Source: Rhizobiaceae bacterium (lineage in GTDB: Bacteria > Pseudomonadota > Alphaproteobacteria > Rhizobiales > Rhizobiaceae). From it: 64,000 nucleotides of DNA. Position numbers and translations under genes: made by a program. A model generated the notes under the pieces. The model had not been told where the DNA came from. It saw only the letters and a list, made by a program, of their open reading frames with translations, and did not search any database. The stretch spans positions 231,660 to 295,659 of the forward strand of contig JABABQ010000050.1 in NCBI GenBank assembly GCA_014238155.1, given 5' to 3'. Of this stretch, positions 35,511 to 44,826 are shown piece by piece (position 1 is the first letter of the stretch; every line of letters begins with the position of its first letter).

Positions 35511-35972
35511 ATGTTGGAAGGACGTTGCAAGTGTGGATCGCTCACTTACAAAATGAAGGACAAACCAATGATTGTGCATTGCTGCCACTGCAGCGAATGC
35601 CAGAATCTGACCGGCACGGCCTTCGCGCTGAATGCCATCATCGAATCCAGTCTCGTTGAAGTTGACGGCGAAGTTAGCGAAGTCACATTGCCGACACCAA
35701 GTGGCCACGGCCAGACACTCACCCGTTGTGCCGAATGCGGTGTCACCATTTACAGCTCCTATCTGTCGCGCAAGGGCAAGCTGCGCTACATACGCGTCGG
35801 CACATTGGACAGCCCGCAGGAATGCCCTGCGGACGTTCATATTTTCACATCCAGCAAACTGCCCTGGCTGCAGCTGTCTGACGCGGTTCCGGTCTATCAG
35901 GATTTTTACGATATGCCCGGCTCCTGGCCAGAAGCGGCCCAGGCGCGTTGGAAACAGGTATTCGACGACTGA
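35511..35972 (+). CDS. GFA (CENP-V/glutathione-dependent formaldehyde-activating enzyme-like) family protein
   Basis: A 153-aa zinc-binding beta-tent protein. The zinc cysteines are all visible: CKCGSLTY near the N-terminus, HCCHCSECQNLTG (about 23-35) and CAECGVTIYSS (about 76-86). The family was named after S-hydroxymethylglutathione synthase but most members have no proven activity. The ATG at 35511 has a GGGAAA site; longer ORFs begin with TTG codons upstream. The thioesterase gene follows 11 bases later on the same strand. Confidence 0.88.
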   Translation: MLEGRCKCGSLTYKMKDKPMIVHCCHCSECQNLTGTAFALNAIIESSLVEVDGEVSEVTLPTPSGHGQTLTRCAECGVTIYSSYLSRKGKLRYIRVGTLDSPQECPADVHIFTSSKLPWLQLSDAVPVYQDFYDMPGSWPEAAQARWKQVFDD

Positions 35973-35983
35973 TCGTCCAAATA

Positions 35984-36439
35984 ATGAGGAACGCTGAGTT
36001 GATACCCGTGAGCCCAGACATAGAAAACAAGGTCAAGGCCAGTTTCGCAAGCCAATCCATGATGACGTCGATCGGCGCCGAAATAAAATCCATACAACCC
36101 GGCAATGTAATTATCACTGCACCGATTCTTGAAGGCTTTCGCCAGCAACAGAACTTCGCCCATGGCGGTCTGATCTTCACTCTTGGCGACAGCGCTGCTG
36201 GTTATGCCGCACTCAGCGTCATGCCGTTGGAAACCGAGGTGATGACAGTTGAACTCAAGATCAACCTTATGGCCCCGGCTCTGGCGTCACCAAACGGATT
36301 CTTGATGGCTCAAGGAAAAGTTCTTAAACCCGGGCGCCGTCTGATTGTTGTGGCTTCCCAGGTATGGTGCGACGACCAGAATGGAAACCGCGTTCAGGTG
36401 GCGGCGCTTCTGGGCACAATGATACCGGTAAATCAGTAA
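35984..36439 (+). CDS. PaaI-family hotdog thioesterase
   Basis: A 151-aa acyl-CoA thioesterase-like protein. The hotdog helix motif FAHGGLIFTLGDSAAGYAALSVM (about 59-81), with the Asp that replaces Gly in PaaI-type enzymes, and the strand EVMTVELKINLMAPA are typical. ATG at 35984 is used; the GTG at 36008 would remove a short tail. It is co-oriented with the GFA gene and convergent with lpxK 24 bases away. Because the carnitine operon lacks a betainyl-CoA thioesterase, this is the only hotdog protein in the window that might supply one, but there is no positive evidence for that. Confidence 0.85.
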   Translation: MRNAELIPVSPDIENKVKASFASQSMMTSIGAEIKSIQPGNVIITAPILEGFRQQQNFAHGGLIFTLGDSAAGYAALSVMPLETEVMTVELKINLMAPALASPNGFLMAQGKVLKPGRRLIVVASQVWCDDQNGNRVQVAALLGTMIPVNQ

Positions 36440-36463
36440 ACACCGCTATGGTGAATGCTCCAG

Positions 36464-37492
36464 TCAGGTTTTGCGTAGTCGTGTTTTTGAAGCATTTTGC
36501 AGGGTATCTTCAATCGCCATTTCGATGAGTTTGGGGTTTTCAAACTCCAGGTCGATATGCAGGACTTGACTGGCATCACGCAATTCCTGTTGCACCGATC
36601 CCGCACGGACCAGCCGTACACTGTCTTTTTCAGTCGTCACCAGTTTCAACCGTTTTGCAGCCGCTTCGGCCATCAGCTCGCGACAATCTTCCACGGTGAA
36701 AGGGTGATGATCGTGAAAATTTCGGGTCGCAGCAACGTTCGCACCGGCCTGCGTCAGACTGGCATGGAATTTTGCCGGGTCCGCAATGCCACAATAGGCC
36801 AGTACTTCCATGCCGTTGAAATTTTTCTGCTTGCGCAGTTTTATGTCAGCGCTGAATACCGGTTTGGCGATACGGGCGCAACGGCGCACCACTTCTGTGC
36901 CAGCGCTGGACTGGCCGATCATCAAGAATGAGCTGGCGGCAGCCAATTGCGTCCGCAGGTCGGCCCGCAACGGTCCTGCCGGCATGCAAAATCCGTTGCC
37001 AATACCGCGGCGAGCATCGACCACGATCAGGCTGTAATCCTTGTGCAAGGACGGGTTTTGAAAACCGTCATCCATGATGATCAGATCGACTTTCTGCTCT
37101 TCCAGCAGCACCGCACCGGCGGGGCGGTCGGGGCTGACCACAGTATCAGCGTAGAGCGCCAGAATCAGCGGTTCATCACCAACGTCCAGCGCACTGTGCT
37201 GCTTGATATCGACCTGTGTTGGCGCGGCAACATTACTGCCATAGCCGCGGCTCAAAAAACCCGGGCGCAGACCCATGTTACGGGCGATTTTCGCGATTGC
37301 GACGGCGGTTGGCGTTTTACCGGCCCCTCCGACAATCAAGTTCCCTACACAAAGTACCGGAACGTTCGAGATCGACGACGCAGGCCGGGCCATGCGTCGC
37401 GCGGCAATTTGGCCGTAAATGGCAGCAATCGGCCATAAAGCCCAAGCAGCAGGGCCAGCTTTGCCAAACCAGAATGGAGGCGCCTCGCTCAC
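36464..37492 (-). CDS. lpxK: Tetraacyldisaccharide 4'-kinase
   Basis: Phosphorylates the 4' position of the lipid A disaccharide precursor at the cytoplasmic face of the inner membrane. The N-terminal hydrophobic anchor (about 10-25), the P-loop GNLIVGGAGKTPTAVAIAK (about 51-69), GFLSRGYGS and DDGFQNPSLHKDYSLIVVDARRGIGNGFCMPAGPLR are all present. Length (342 aa) is standard. It starts at a GTG five bases after the waaA stop and is the last gene of the pmbA-cysQ-DUF4170-waaA-lpxK series. Confidence 0.96.
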   Translation of the reverse strand: MSEAPPFWFGKAGPAAWALWPIAAIYGQIAARRMARPASSISNVPVLCVGNLIVGGAGKTPTAVAIAKIARNMGLRPGFLSRGYGSNVAAPTQVDIKQHSALDVGDEPLILALYADTVVSPDRPAGAVLLEEQKVDLIIMDDGFQNPSLHKDYSLIVVDARRGIGNGFCMPAGPLRADLRTQLAAASSFLMIGQSSAGTEVVRRCARIAKPVFSADIKLRKQKNFNGMEVLAYCGIADPAKFHASLTQAGANVAATRNFHDHHPFTVEDCRELMAEAAAKRLKLVTTEKDSVRLVRAGSVQQELRDASQVLHIDLEFENPKLIEMAIEDTLQNASKTRLRKT

Positions 37493-37497
37493 CGGTT

Positions 37498-38871
37498 TTA
37501 TCTGCCGGTACCTGACGGTTGTGATCTATCGGGCCGCGCCTGCTGCGCCGCTTCATCACGTTGCCGCCGCCGGTCCAGGCCGACCTTTACCCTCAGGGGC
37601 ATGATATAGGGGTCGAGGGCTTCAATCGACCTTTCAAGTGCCCCGGTCATCTGCTTGACCGTATATTGAGCCGCCCCTTGCATGGCTTCCAGATCTTTTT
37701 GATTACGCAACAGATGCAGCACATGACCCGCCAGCATAGCCTCGTCGCGCACCAGTCTGGCACCGCCATTTTCCAGCAGAGCCTGATAGGTTTCGCGGAA
37801 ATTTTGCACGAAACGGCCTGACAAAATGGCAGTATTCGTCATCACCGGTTCAATTGGATTCTGCCCACCCTGCGACTTAAGTGATTTACCCATGAATGCA
37901 ATATCCGACAGCGACAGGTACAGACCCATTTCGCCAATAGAATCGCCTAAGAAAACATCCGTATTCGCGTCAATTGCTTCACCGGAACTACGGCTAGCAA
38001 CGCTAAGATCCTGATTCTGGAGAACACCAAGCACTTCTTGGTTTCTATCCGGGTGACGCGGCACCAGGATAGTCAAAATATCCGGCACGTGTTGAGCCAG
38101 CATTTTGTGAACCTGTGCAACGCTGGATTCTTCGCCCTGATGAGTACTCACGGCAATCCAGGTCGGGCGGGCGCCAATCGATATTTTCAGAGCTTTCAGG
38201 GCCTCGGGATCAGCATGGGGAACCCCGACATCAATTTTCAGATTGCCGACAACCGAGACCCACGGCGCACCGAGATTTCTAAATCGTTCACCGTCAAGTT
38301 CTGATTGCGCCAGAACCTGCGACAGATTGCCGAACACCGCCTGTGCCAGCGACGGGCGCTTTGACCAGCGTCGATTGGAGCGATCCGACATTCGGGCGTT
38401 GACCAGAATTTGCGGAATATTGCGCTTCGCCAATTCCTGAATTGTGGTTGGCCAGATTTCCGACTCGGCGAAAATCGCCAGGTCCGGTTGCCAATGCTCG
38501 AGAAACCGCCCCACTGCCCGCTTCATGTCCATTGGCACATATTGATGGATTGTACGTTCCGAAATCCGGTCTTGAGCAACGCTGGCCGAAGTCACGGTAC
38601 CGGTGGTCAGGACCAGCGAAATTCCGAAACTCTCCATCCGTTTGATCAGTGGCATGATGGCAAGGGACTCGCCAACACTGGCCGCATGCAGCCACACCAG
38701 AGGTCCTTCCGGACGATCCCAGCTGGCATATCCGTAGCGCTCGGCTCGACGGGCGTGGTCTTCCTTGCCCTTGCGCGCACGCGCACGCAAAAACGGTCCG
38801 GAGAACGGATAGATCAAAGATCCGAATCCGCGGTATAATTTCAACGTCGTATGGGCCCAGATATCGGTCAA
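37498..38871 (-). CDS. waaA: 3-deoxy-D-manno-octulosonic acid (Kdo) transferase
   Basis: Transfers Kdo from CMP-Kdo to lipid IV-A, working directly before or after LpxK in the same pathway. It has an N-terminal membrane segment, then VWLHAASVGESLAIMPLIK (about 59-77), DLAIFAESEIWPTTIQEL, NARMSDRS and the GT-B nucleotide-sugar motif GKSLKSQGGQNPIEPVM (about 330-346). The C-terminus is basic. It starts at a TTG with a GGGAG site six bases upstream; no ATG is better placed. Length is 457 aa, slightly longer than E. coli WaaA because of the C-terminal tail. Confidence 0.95.
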   Translation of the reverse strand: MTDIWAHTTLKLYRGFGSLIYPFSGPFLRARARKGKEDHARRAERYGYASWDRPEGPLVWLHAASVGESLAIMPLIKRMESFGISLVLTTGTVTSASVAQDRISERTIHQYVPMDMKRAVGRFLEHWQPDLAIFAESEIWPTTIQELAKRNIPQILVNARMSDRSNRRWSKRPSLAQAVFGNLSQVLAQSELDGERFRNLGAPWVSVVGNLKIDVGVPHADPEALKALKISIGARPTWIAVSTHQGEESSVAQVHKMLAQHVPDILTILVPRHPDRNQEVLGVLQNQDLSVASRSSGEAIDANTDVFLGDSIGEMGLYLSLSDIAFMGKSLKSQGGQNPIEPVMTNTAILSGRFVQNFRETYQALLENGGARLVRDEAMLAGHVLHLLRNQKDLEAMQGAAQYTVKQMTGALERSIEALDPYIMPLRVKVGLDRRRQRDEAAQQARPDRSQPSGTGR

Positions 38872-38921
38872 TTTATCTCCCGGCGCCGACGTAGATTTGC
38901 AAATCCACCATGGCCGCTGAT

Positions 38922-39158
38922 TCAGGCATTTTCAGGGTCAAGAAATCGGTGCATATGGACAACAAAATATCGCATGTGAGCATTGTCTACGGTTGACTGG
39001 GCCTTGGCCTTCCAGGCGACCTTCGCTGAGGCAAAATCCGGATAGATGCCAACAATGTCGAGATTATCAAGATCACGGAATGTGACCCCGTCCAAATGGT
39101 CCAGTTCGCCGCCGAACACGAGGTGCAGCAATTGTTTCTTGTCGGCTTTTTCACTCAT
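38922..39158 (-). CDS. DUF4170 domain-containing protein
   Basis: A 78-aa alphaproteobacterial protein of unknown function. The characteristic segments LLHLVFGGELDHLDGVTFRDLDNLDIVGIYPDFASAKVAWKAKAQSTVDNAHMRYFVVHMHRFLDP cover almost the whole length. An AGGAG site precedes the ATG. It is fixed between the cysQ-type gene and waaA in many Rhizobiales, so a link with lipid A/Kdo synthesis is suggested by context only. Confidence 0.9.
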   Translation of the reverse strand: MSEKADKKQLLHLVFGGELDHLDGVTFRDLDNLDIVGIYPDFASAKVAWKAKAQSTVDNAHMRYFVVHMHRFLDPENA

Positions 39159-39207
39159 AGATTTGCTCCTGCTTTTCAGCTTCGACCGGGCATGATGGCG
39201 CCAGTGG

Positions 39208-39999
39208 CTAGTGTTTATCGCCGTTATTCATCGCCTTGATGGCAAGATCAAGCATTTCCTTGTGATCTGGCGCGGCGCAGGCAATCAATGCGCCATGGCG
39301 CACATCCTCACAATTGTATTCCGGCTTGTTTCCCTTCATATCCGTCAGGCAGCCACCAGCCTCATGGACAATCAGATCTGCTGCCGCCAAATCCCAGTCC
39401 TTGGCGCTGGCCCGTGCCAGAGAAAGATCGGCACTGCCCAGTCCGATCATCGCAATGCGATATGCCAATGAGGGAACGAACGGCAACTTATTCACCGGAC
39501 GCGACAGGCGACGGTCGGCATCTTTTTGAAAGCTGCGAGGCCCTGTCACCCTCACCGGGGCACCAGCGCTCGGCTGATCGGCGCTCATCGGCTGACGGTT
39601 ACACCAGGCTCCCAGACTGGCTTGTGCGGTAATCGTCTGTTGGAGCGCAGGACATTCCAGCACACCAGCAATTGGACGCCCCTGTTCAACCACAGCGATC
39701 GATATGCACCATTGCTGCGATCCGGCAATAAAACCCCGCGTACCGTCGATCGGATCAACGACGAACACCCGTTCGGTGTGCAAACGTTCAAAATTGTCGT
39801 CGGTTTCTTCCGACAACCACCCGTATTCAGGCCGCGCCGCCAGCAATTCCTTTTGCAGAAACTGGTCGATGGCATAATCAGCTTCTGAGACAGGCGACTG
39901 CCCCTCTTTCATCCAGACCTGCGGATCCTGACCAAACCATTTCATCGCAAGTTCACCAGCCGCCACACCGAGCTCAGTCAGCAAATCCAGGTCGGCCAT
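39208..39999 (-). CDS. cysQ: 3'(2'),5'-bisphosphate nucleotidase / inositol monophosphatase family protein (CysQ-type)
   Basis: A lithium-sensitive-type Mg-dependent phosphatase (263 aa). Metal-ligand motifs are complete: SEETDDN (about 67-73), DPIDGTRGFIAGSQQW (about 85-100) and the C-terminal WDLAAADLIVHEAGG (about 206-220). The ATG at 39999 is seven bases after the pmbA stop; an ORF from 40020 would start with TTG inside that gene. In this gene order the protein is usually annotated as CysQ or as an IMPase; pAp hydrolysis is likely but not proven by sequence. Confidence 0.9.
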   Translation of the reverse strand: MADLDLLTELGVAAGELAMKWFGQDPQVWMKEGQSPVSEADYAIDQFLQKELLAARPEYGWLSEETDDNFERLHTERVFVVDPIDGTRGFIAGSQQWCISIAVVEQGRPIAGVLECPALQQTITAQASLGAWCNRQPMSADQPSAGAPVRVTGPRSFQKDADRRLSRPVNKLPFVPSLAYRIAMIGLGSADLSLARASAKDWDLAAADLIVHEAGGCLTDMKGNKPEYNCEDVRHGALIACAAPDHKEMLDLAIKAMNNGDKH

Positions 40000-40006
40000 G
40001 ATGTGT

Positions 40007-41371
40007 TCAGCGTCCGGCAATCGTCAGCCCCTCGATCATAATGGTCGGCGCATTGGTGCCAAAGCGCCGATCCAGGTCATTGGCCGGTTCAAGAACTGCA
40101 AACATATCCTTGAGATTGCCGGCAATGGTGATTTCACTCACCGCAAAGGACAATTCTCCATCTTCGATCCAGAAACCACTGGCACCGCGAGAATAGTCTC
40201 CGGTCATCAAATTGACCCCCTGCCCGATCAGTTCTGTGGCATAGAATCCGGATTTGAGACCGCTGATCATCTGCTGCGGTGACCGTTGCCCCGCCAACAT
40301 TGTCAAATTGGTGCTGCCAGGAGACGTTCCGCTGCCAGCCCTGCTGGCACGGCCATTGGTGACAAGTCCCAATTCCCTGGCCGCTGTCGAATCAAGCAGC
40401 CAGTTTTGAAGCACGCCGTCTTCAGCCAGTTGCAGCGGTGCCCCCAACACACCCTCGGCATCAAATGGGCGCGAAGACATGCCGCGCATGATATGAGGCT
40501 CATCCACCACATTCACACCTGAGGCGAAGACCGGCTTGTTCATGCTGTCCTTCAACATCGACGTACCCCGCACAATGGCAGAACCATTTATCGCATTGGC
40601 AAAATGTCCAACCAGTCCGCGGGCAATCCGGGGGTCGAATATCACGCTGACGGTCTGGGTCTCAACCTGTTGTGGGTTGACCCGCCGGGAGGCGCGTTCT
40701 CCGGCACTGCGTCCGATATCTGCAGCTGAGCGAAGATCCCCCAGATGGTGCTGACTGTCAAAATCATAATCCCGCTCCATCGCTGTTGCCTCACCGGCAA
40801 CGACAGAAACCGACAAACCAAATCGACTGGCCCGGTAGCTGCCAACAAATCCTTCGCTGGTTGCCAATACGCTGCCGCCCAATACCCGTCCAAAAGACGC
40901 GCCGGATGATTTCGACACCCCATCAATTTCAAGCGCTGCCGCCTCACAGGCCAAAGCCGTTTCGCGCATGCTGTCGAAATCTGGTTCGGCACTGTCGTAA
41001 AGGTCAAGGTCAGGCACCTGTTGCGCCAGCTGTGATACGTCAGCCAGACCGGCAAATTTGTTTTCAGGCGATACTTTGGCCATCGCCACCACGCGCTGCG
41101 CCAAAACCGCCGGGTCACCTGTCATATTGGCCGATACCGATGCGGACCGCTGACCAACAAAGGCCCGCAGGGAAAATGCGTTATTTTCCGCCCCTTCAGT
41201 TTCTTCCAGTTCGCCGTCACGAATTTCAACACCGGTCGAGCGACTGGCTGCCACGATGGCATCACAGGCATCGGCGCCGGCACGTTTAGCCGCTTCAACC
41301 AGCGCTGCGGCGCGGTCCTGCAGCAATTTCATGTCAAAAGAATCAGACAAGGCAATTCCACTTGTATCCAA
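40007..41371 (-). CDS. pmbA: TldD/PmbA family metallopeptidase-like protein
   Basis: A 454-aa member of the TldD/PmbA pair, proteins that mature peptide modulators; PmbA (TldE) is the subunit without the HExxxH zinc site, and none is seen here. Segments typical of the family are DACDAIVAASRSTGVEIRDGELEETEGAENNAFSLRAFVGQRSASVS at the N-terminus, VIFDPRIARGLVGHFANAINGSAI in the middle, and ELIGQGVNLMTGDYSRGASGFWIEDGEL near the C-terminus. The listed start is a TTG; the ATG at 41332, which shortens the protein to 441 aa, is an alternative and neither has a clear ribosome site. No tldD partner is in the window. Confidence 0.92.
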   Translation of the reverse strand: MDTSGIALSDSFDMKLLQDRAAALVEAAKRAGADACDAIVAASRSTGVEIRDGELEETEGAENNAFSLRAFVGQRSASVSANMTGDPAVLAQRVVAMAKVSPENKFAGLADVSQLAQQVPDLDLYDSAEPDFDSMRETALACEAAALEIDGVSKSSGASFGRVLGGSVLATSEGFVGSYRASRFGLSVSVVAGEATAMERDYDFDSQHHLGDLRSAADIGRSAGERASRRVNPQQVETQTVSVIFDPRIARGLVGHFANAINGSAIVRGTSMLKDSMNKPVFASGVNVVDEPHIMRGMSSRPFDAEGVLGAPLQLAEDGVLQNWLLDSTAARELGLVTNGRASRAGSGTSPGSTNLTMLAGQRSPQQMISGLKSGFYATELIGQGVNLMTGDYSRGASGFWIEDGELSFAVSEITIAGNLKDMFAVLEPANDLDRRFGTNAPTIMIEGLTIAGR

Positions 41372-41495
41372 TCATCTGACGTTTAAGGACTGCGATGCGT
41401 CGCTTCAAGGGGCAAGTCGGTACCACCGGTGAATGCTTCTACCCAAACCACAACTTGTGTTACGCTTGCGACGATTCACAACAACGAGATTCCAT

Positions 41496-43292
41496 ATGGC
41501 TGACGGATCCAATATTATTCTTGACGCTGTGGTAATTCTAGGCGCCGCAGCCATAGCAGCGCCGCTATTTAAGAAAATCGGCCTGGGGACCGTGCTGGGA
41601 TATCTATCCGTTGGCATTCTTCTTGGCCCCATCCTCAACTATATCTCTGACGGTGAACAAATCCTTCATGTGGCCGAGCTGGGCGTCGTTCTGCTGTTGT
41701 TTATTGTTGGTCTGGAACTCAACCCGTCTCGATTGTGGGACATGCGAAGGCAAATATTTGGCCTCGGCGCTTCACAGGTGATCCTCAGTGGTATTGTGCT
41801 GACAAGCCTTGCCTGGGCTTTCTACTTCCCGCTGAACGCAGCCATTGTTGTCGGTTTCGGCCTGGCCTTGTCTTCAACCGCATTTGCGTTGCAATTGCTG
41901 GAAGATTCCAACGAAGACCGGACACCACACGGCAAAAAGGCCTTTAGCATTTTGCTGTTTCAAGACCTTGCAATTGCTCCGCTGCTAGTCGCGGTACCGT
42001 TGTTGGCGGCCGGTACGATGGAACTGACCGGCGACGGGCTGAAACAGGTGGCAATCGCCATTGGCTGTTTGGTCGCATTGATCGCCGCCGGTCGATATGC
42101 GCTCAACCCGCTGTTTGGAATCATTGCCGATACCGGTGCTCGTGAAGCGATGATCGCGGCGGCTTTGTTCATTGTCATCGCATCGGCCGTTTTGATGCAA
42201 TTTGCCGGTCTATCAATGGCGATGGGCGCCTTCGTCGCTGGCGTGATGTTGGCAGAATCCAGCTATAGGCATCAGCTTGAAGCCGATATCGAACCATTTC
42301 GTGGCATCCTGCTGGGTCTGTTTTTTGTGGCCGTTGGTCTGGCCGTCAACCTGCAGATTGTCTGGAGCAATCTGTGGCTCATTCTCACCATCGTCCCGGC
42401 GGCAATGGCCATCAAGGCGGCGATAATCTATCTGCTGTGCCGACTGTTCGACACCAATCACAATGACAGTATTCGGGTAGCCTTTGTGCTGCCACAACAC
42501 GGAGAATTTGCTTTTGTTTTGTTCTCCGCAGCCATCGCGGTGGCGCTTTTAACTCCGCAGGAAGCTTCCTTTCTGATCGCCTGTGTCACCCTTTCCATGG
42601 CGCTGACACCAATTTCTGTCAAACTCGGTGCCCGGCTCATCAAAGGCGATGCCGATGAGCAAATGGATGAGGATTTTGAAGGTGCTGGAACCGAGGTGAT
42701 GATGATCGGTTTTTCCCGCCTGGGGCATATCGCTGCGCAAACGCTGCTGGCGGGTGGCTGTCACGTGACCGTGCTCGACAACAGCGCCAACCGCATCAGG
42801 CAGGCTCAACGATTTGGGTTTCGCATCTACTTTGGTGATGGAACTCGCATGGACGTGTTGCGGGCTGCGGGCATTGAAAAAGCCAGAATTATTGCCATCT
42901 GCACCCACAATCAACAAATCACCAACAATATAGTCGACATGATCGCCCGGGATTATCCCAAGGCCAAACTTTATGTGCGCTCCTATGATCGCGGTCATAC
43001 GATTGATCTGCTTCAGCGGCCCGGAGTCTGGCAAATTCGCGAAACTTTTGAATCCGCTTTGGTAATGGGACGGGCGTTGCTGGAAGGCATTGGCCTGTCT
43101 CGCGAGGAGGCCGAAGAAATCGTGCGAGATGTGCGTCATCGTGACCGGGAACGGTTGAAACTTCAGCTGAAGGACGGCCTGCTTGCCGGAGTTGAAACTA
43201 CGCATGCATCTCCGGTGCCCGAACCGCTGATCCAACCGCGTCATCAAGGCGAGGCAATCAGCACCGAAACTGAGGAAATATTGAAAAACTAA
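41496..43292 (+). CDS. kefB: Monovalent cation:proton antiporter-2 (CPA2), KefB/KefC type
   Basis: A 598-aa potassium efflux/proton antiporter. Residues 1-385 contain about 12-13 hydrophobic helices with GLGTVLGYLSVGILLGP, ELGVVLLLFIVGLELNPSRLWDMR, SILLFQDLAIAPLL and LPQHGEFAFVLFSAA, the pattern of Kef proteins. Residues about 410-525 are an RCK/TrkA_N domain (VMMIGFSRLGHIAAQTLLAGGCHVTVLDN), and a charged C-terminal tail follows. The ATG at 41496 fits the family N-terminus. Its stop overlaps the MATE start by one base (TAATG). No KefF/KefG ancillary subunit is adjacent. Confidence 0.93.
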   Translation: MADGSNIILDAVVILGAAAIAAPLFKKIGLGTVLGYLSVGILLGPILNYISDGEQILHVAELGVVLLLFIVGLELNPSRLWDMRRQIFGLGASQVILSGIVLTSLAWAFYFPLNAAIVVGFGLALSSTAFALQLLEDSNEDRTPHGKKAFSILLFQDLAIAPLLVAVPLLAAGTMELTGDGLKQVAIAIGCLVALIAAGRYALNPLFGIIADTGAREAMIAAALFIVIASAVLMQFAGLSMAMGAFVAGVMLAESSYRHQLEADIEPFRGILLGLFFVAVGLAVNLQIVWSNLWLILTIVPAAMAIKAAIIYLLCRLFDTNHNDSIRVAFVLPQHGEFAFVLFSAAIAVALLTPQEASFLIACVTLSMALTPISVKLGARLIKGDADEQMDEDFEGAGTEVMMIGFSRLGHIAAQTLLAGGCHVTVLDNSANRIRQAQRFGFRIYFGDGTRMDVLRAAGIEKARIIAICTHNQQITNNIVDMIARDYPKAKLYVRSYDRGHTIDLLQRPGVWQIRETFESALVMGRALLEGIGLSREEAEEIVRDVRHRDRERLKLQLKDGLLAGVETTHASPVPEPLIQPRHQGEAISTETEEILKN

Positions 43293-44758
43293 TGGCCGCG
43301 TCAAGACAAACCTCAGCAAAAGCTGCCTTCACCACCGGCAGCACCATGCGCCACGTGGTGGTGATGACTTCCACCTCGTCGATTGGCCTGGTGTCGATCT
43401 TCTTCGTCGACGTCATCAATCTTTTCTATATCTCACTGCTCGGTCAGCAGGAACTCGCCGCGGCCATTGGCTATGCCGCGACGATCATGTTTTTCTCAAT
43501 CTCCGTTTCGATTGGCATTTCAATTGCCACAGCAGCGCTCGTCGGGCGGGCGCTGGGGGCAGAAGACACTGAAAAGGCAAAAAGCCTGGCCACTTCGTCG
43601 CTGTTTTACCTGCTGGTGACAACAATATTGCTGTCCGTGGGTTTGTTCTTCTCGCTGCCTTTCTTTCTCGAAATACTCGGCGCTCGGGGCGAAACGCTAA
43701 ACCTTGCCTTGTCGTTCATGCGCATCGTTGTCCCATCGATACCGCTGCTCGGCCTCGGCATGTGTTTTGGAGCGTTGCTACGCGCCAAGGGGGACCCGAA
43801 ACGGGCAATGTATGTCACATTGTCAGGCGGCATCGCGGCTCTGGTGCTGGACCCAATATTCATTTTCGGTCTCGATCTGGGCATCACCGGCGCGGCCATA
43901 GCAACGTTTGTTGTGCGGTTTATCCTGGCATTGGTCGGCCTGTGGGGTGTGGTGAAAATTCACAACATGCTGGGAAAGTTCGATTTCAAACAGGCCATCA
44001 GCCATACGCGGCCGTTCTTGACAATCGCCATACCAGCGATCGCAACTCAATTAGCAACGCCTGTCGGCAACGCCTATGTTACCCGTTCAATCGCCGAATT
44101 TGGCGACGACGCGGTTGCTGGATGGGCTATTATTGGACGGGTGCTGCCGGTGGCATTTGGGGTGATCTTTGCCCTGTCGGGCTCGGTTGGCCCGATACTC
44201 AGCCAGAATTATGGGGCGCGCGAATTTGGTCGGGTCAGCTCCACAATGCGCGACGCGTTGTTGTTCACACTGATTTACTGTGTTTCGATCTGGGCTTTAC
44301 TGGCCCTCGCCAGTCCTTGGATCATATCGATTTTCGACGCCAAGGGAGAAGCTGCTCGTCTGGTCGAGATTTTCTGCCTGTTCGTCGCTGGAAGCTATCT
44401 GTTCAATGGTGCGTTATTTGTCGCCAATGCAGCCTTCAACAATCTCGGATTTCCGGTTCATGCAACGCTGTTTAACTGGGGCCGCGCCACATTGGGCATT
44501 ATTCCATTCGTCATGGTTGGCCGCCACTTTGGTGCAGAGGGGGTGCTGATCGGTTGGGGTCTTGGCGCGGTGGTGTTCGGCATTGGTGGCGCGGCGATGG
44601 CGTTTTACCAGATCAGCAAACTACCTGACCGCGTGGACATCGACGATGACGGCACCAATCTGCCACCCACCGCGAATTCCCCTTTCACGTCAGGCAAAGG
44701 TGCAAGTTTCGCTGTGCAACCGATACGCCACAGCGGTGGCAGCGAAAAATCGGATTGA
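43292..44758 (+). CDS. MATE family multi-antimicrobial/metabolite efflux transporter
   Basis: A 488-aa cation-coupled exporter with 12 hydrophobic segments in two related halves. Typical elements are SIGLVSIFFVDVINLFYISLLGQQELAAAIGYAATIMFF in helix 1-2, GMCFGALLRAKGDPKRAMYVTLSGGIAALVLDPIFIF after helix 4, and the second half beginning FLTIAIPAIATQLATPVGNAYVTRSIAEFGDDAVAGWAIIGR. The start overlaps the kefB stop (TAATG) with no separate ribosome site, so translation is probably coupled. The 40-residue polar C-terminal tail is longer than usual. Substrate unknown. Confidence 0.93.
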   Translation: MAASRQTSAKAAFTTGSTMRHVVVMTSTSSIGLVSIFFVDVINLFYISLLGQQELAAAIGYAATIMFFSISVSIGISIATAALVGRALGAEDTEKAKSLATSSLFYLLVTTILLSVGLFFSLPFFLEILGARGETLNLALSFMRIVVPSIPLLGLGMCFGALLRAKGDPKRAMYVTLSGGIAALVLDPIFIFGLDLGITGAAIATFVVRFILALVGLWGVVKIHNMLGKFDFKQAISHTRPFLTIAIPAIATQLATPVGNAYVTRSIAEFGDDAVAGWAIIGRVLPVAFGVIFALSGSVGPILSQNYGAREFGRVSSTMRDALLFTLIYCVSIWALLALASPWIISIFDAKGEAARLVEIFCLFVAGSYLFNGALFVANAAFNNLGFPVHATLFNWGRATLGIIPFVMVGRHFGAEGVLIGWGLGAVVFGIGGAAMAFYQISKLPDRVDIDDDGTNLPPTANSPFTSGKGASFAVQPIRHSGGSEKSD

Positions 44759-44826
44759 TGCGGATCAGTCAGAATCGATAATTTGAAGATGGCCAAATGC
44801 CTGCTCGGAGCCCAGAGAGGGCATGG

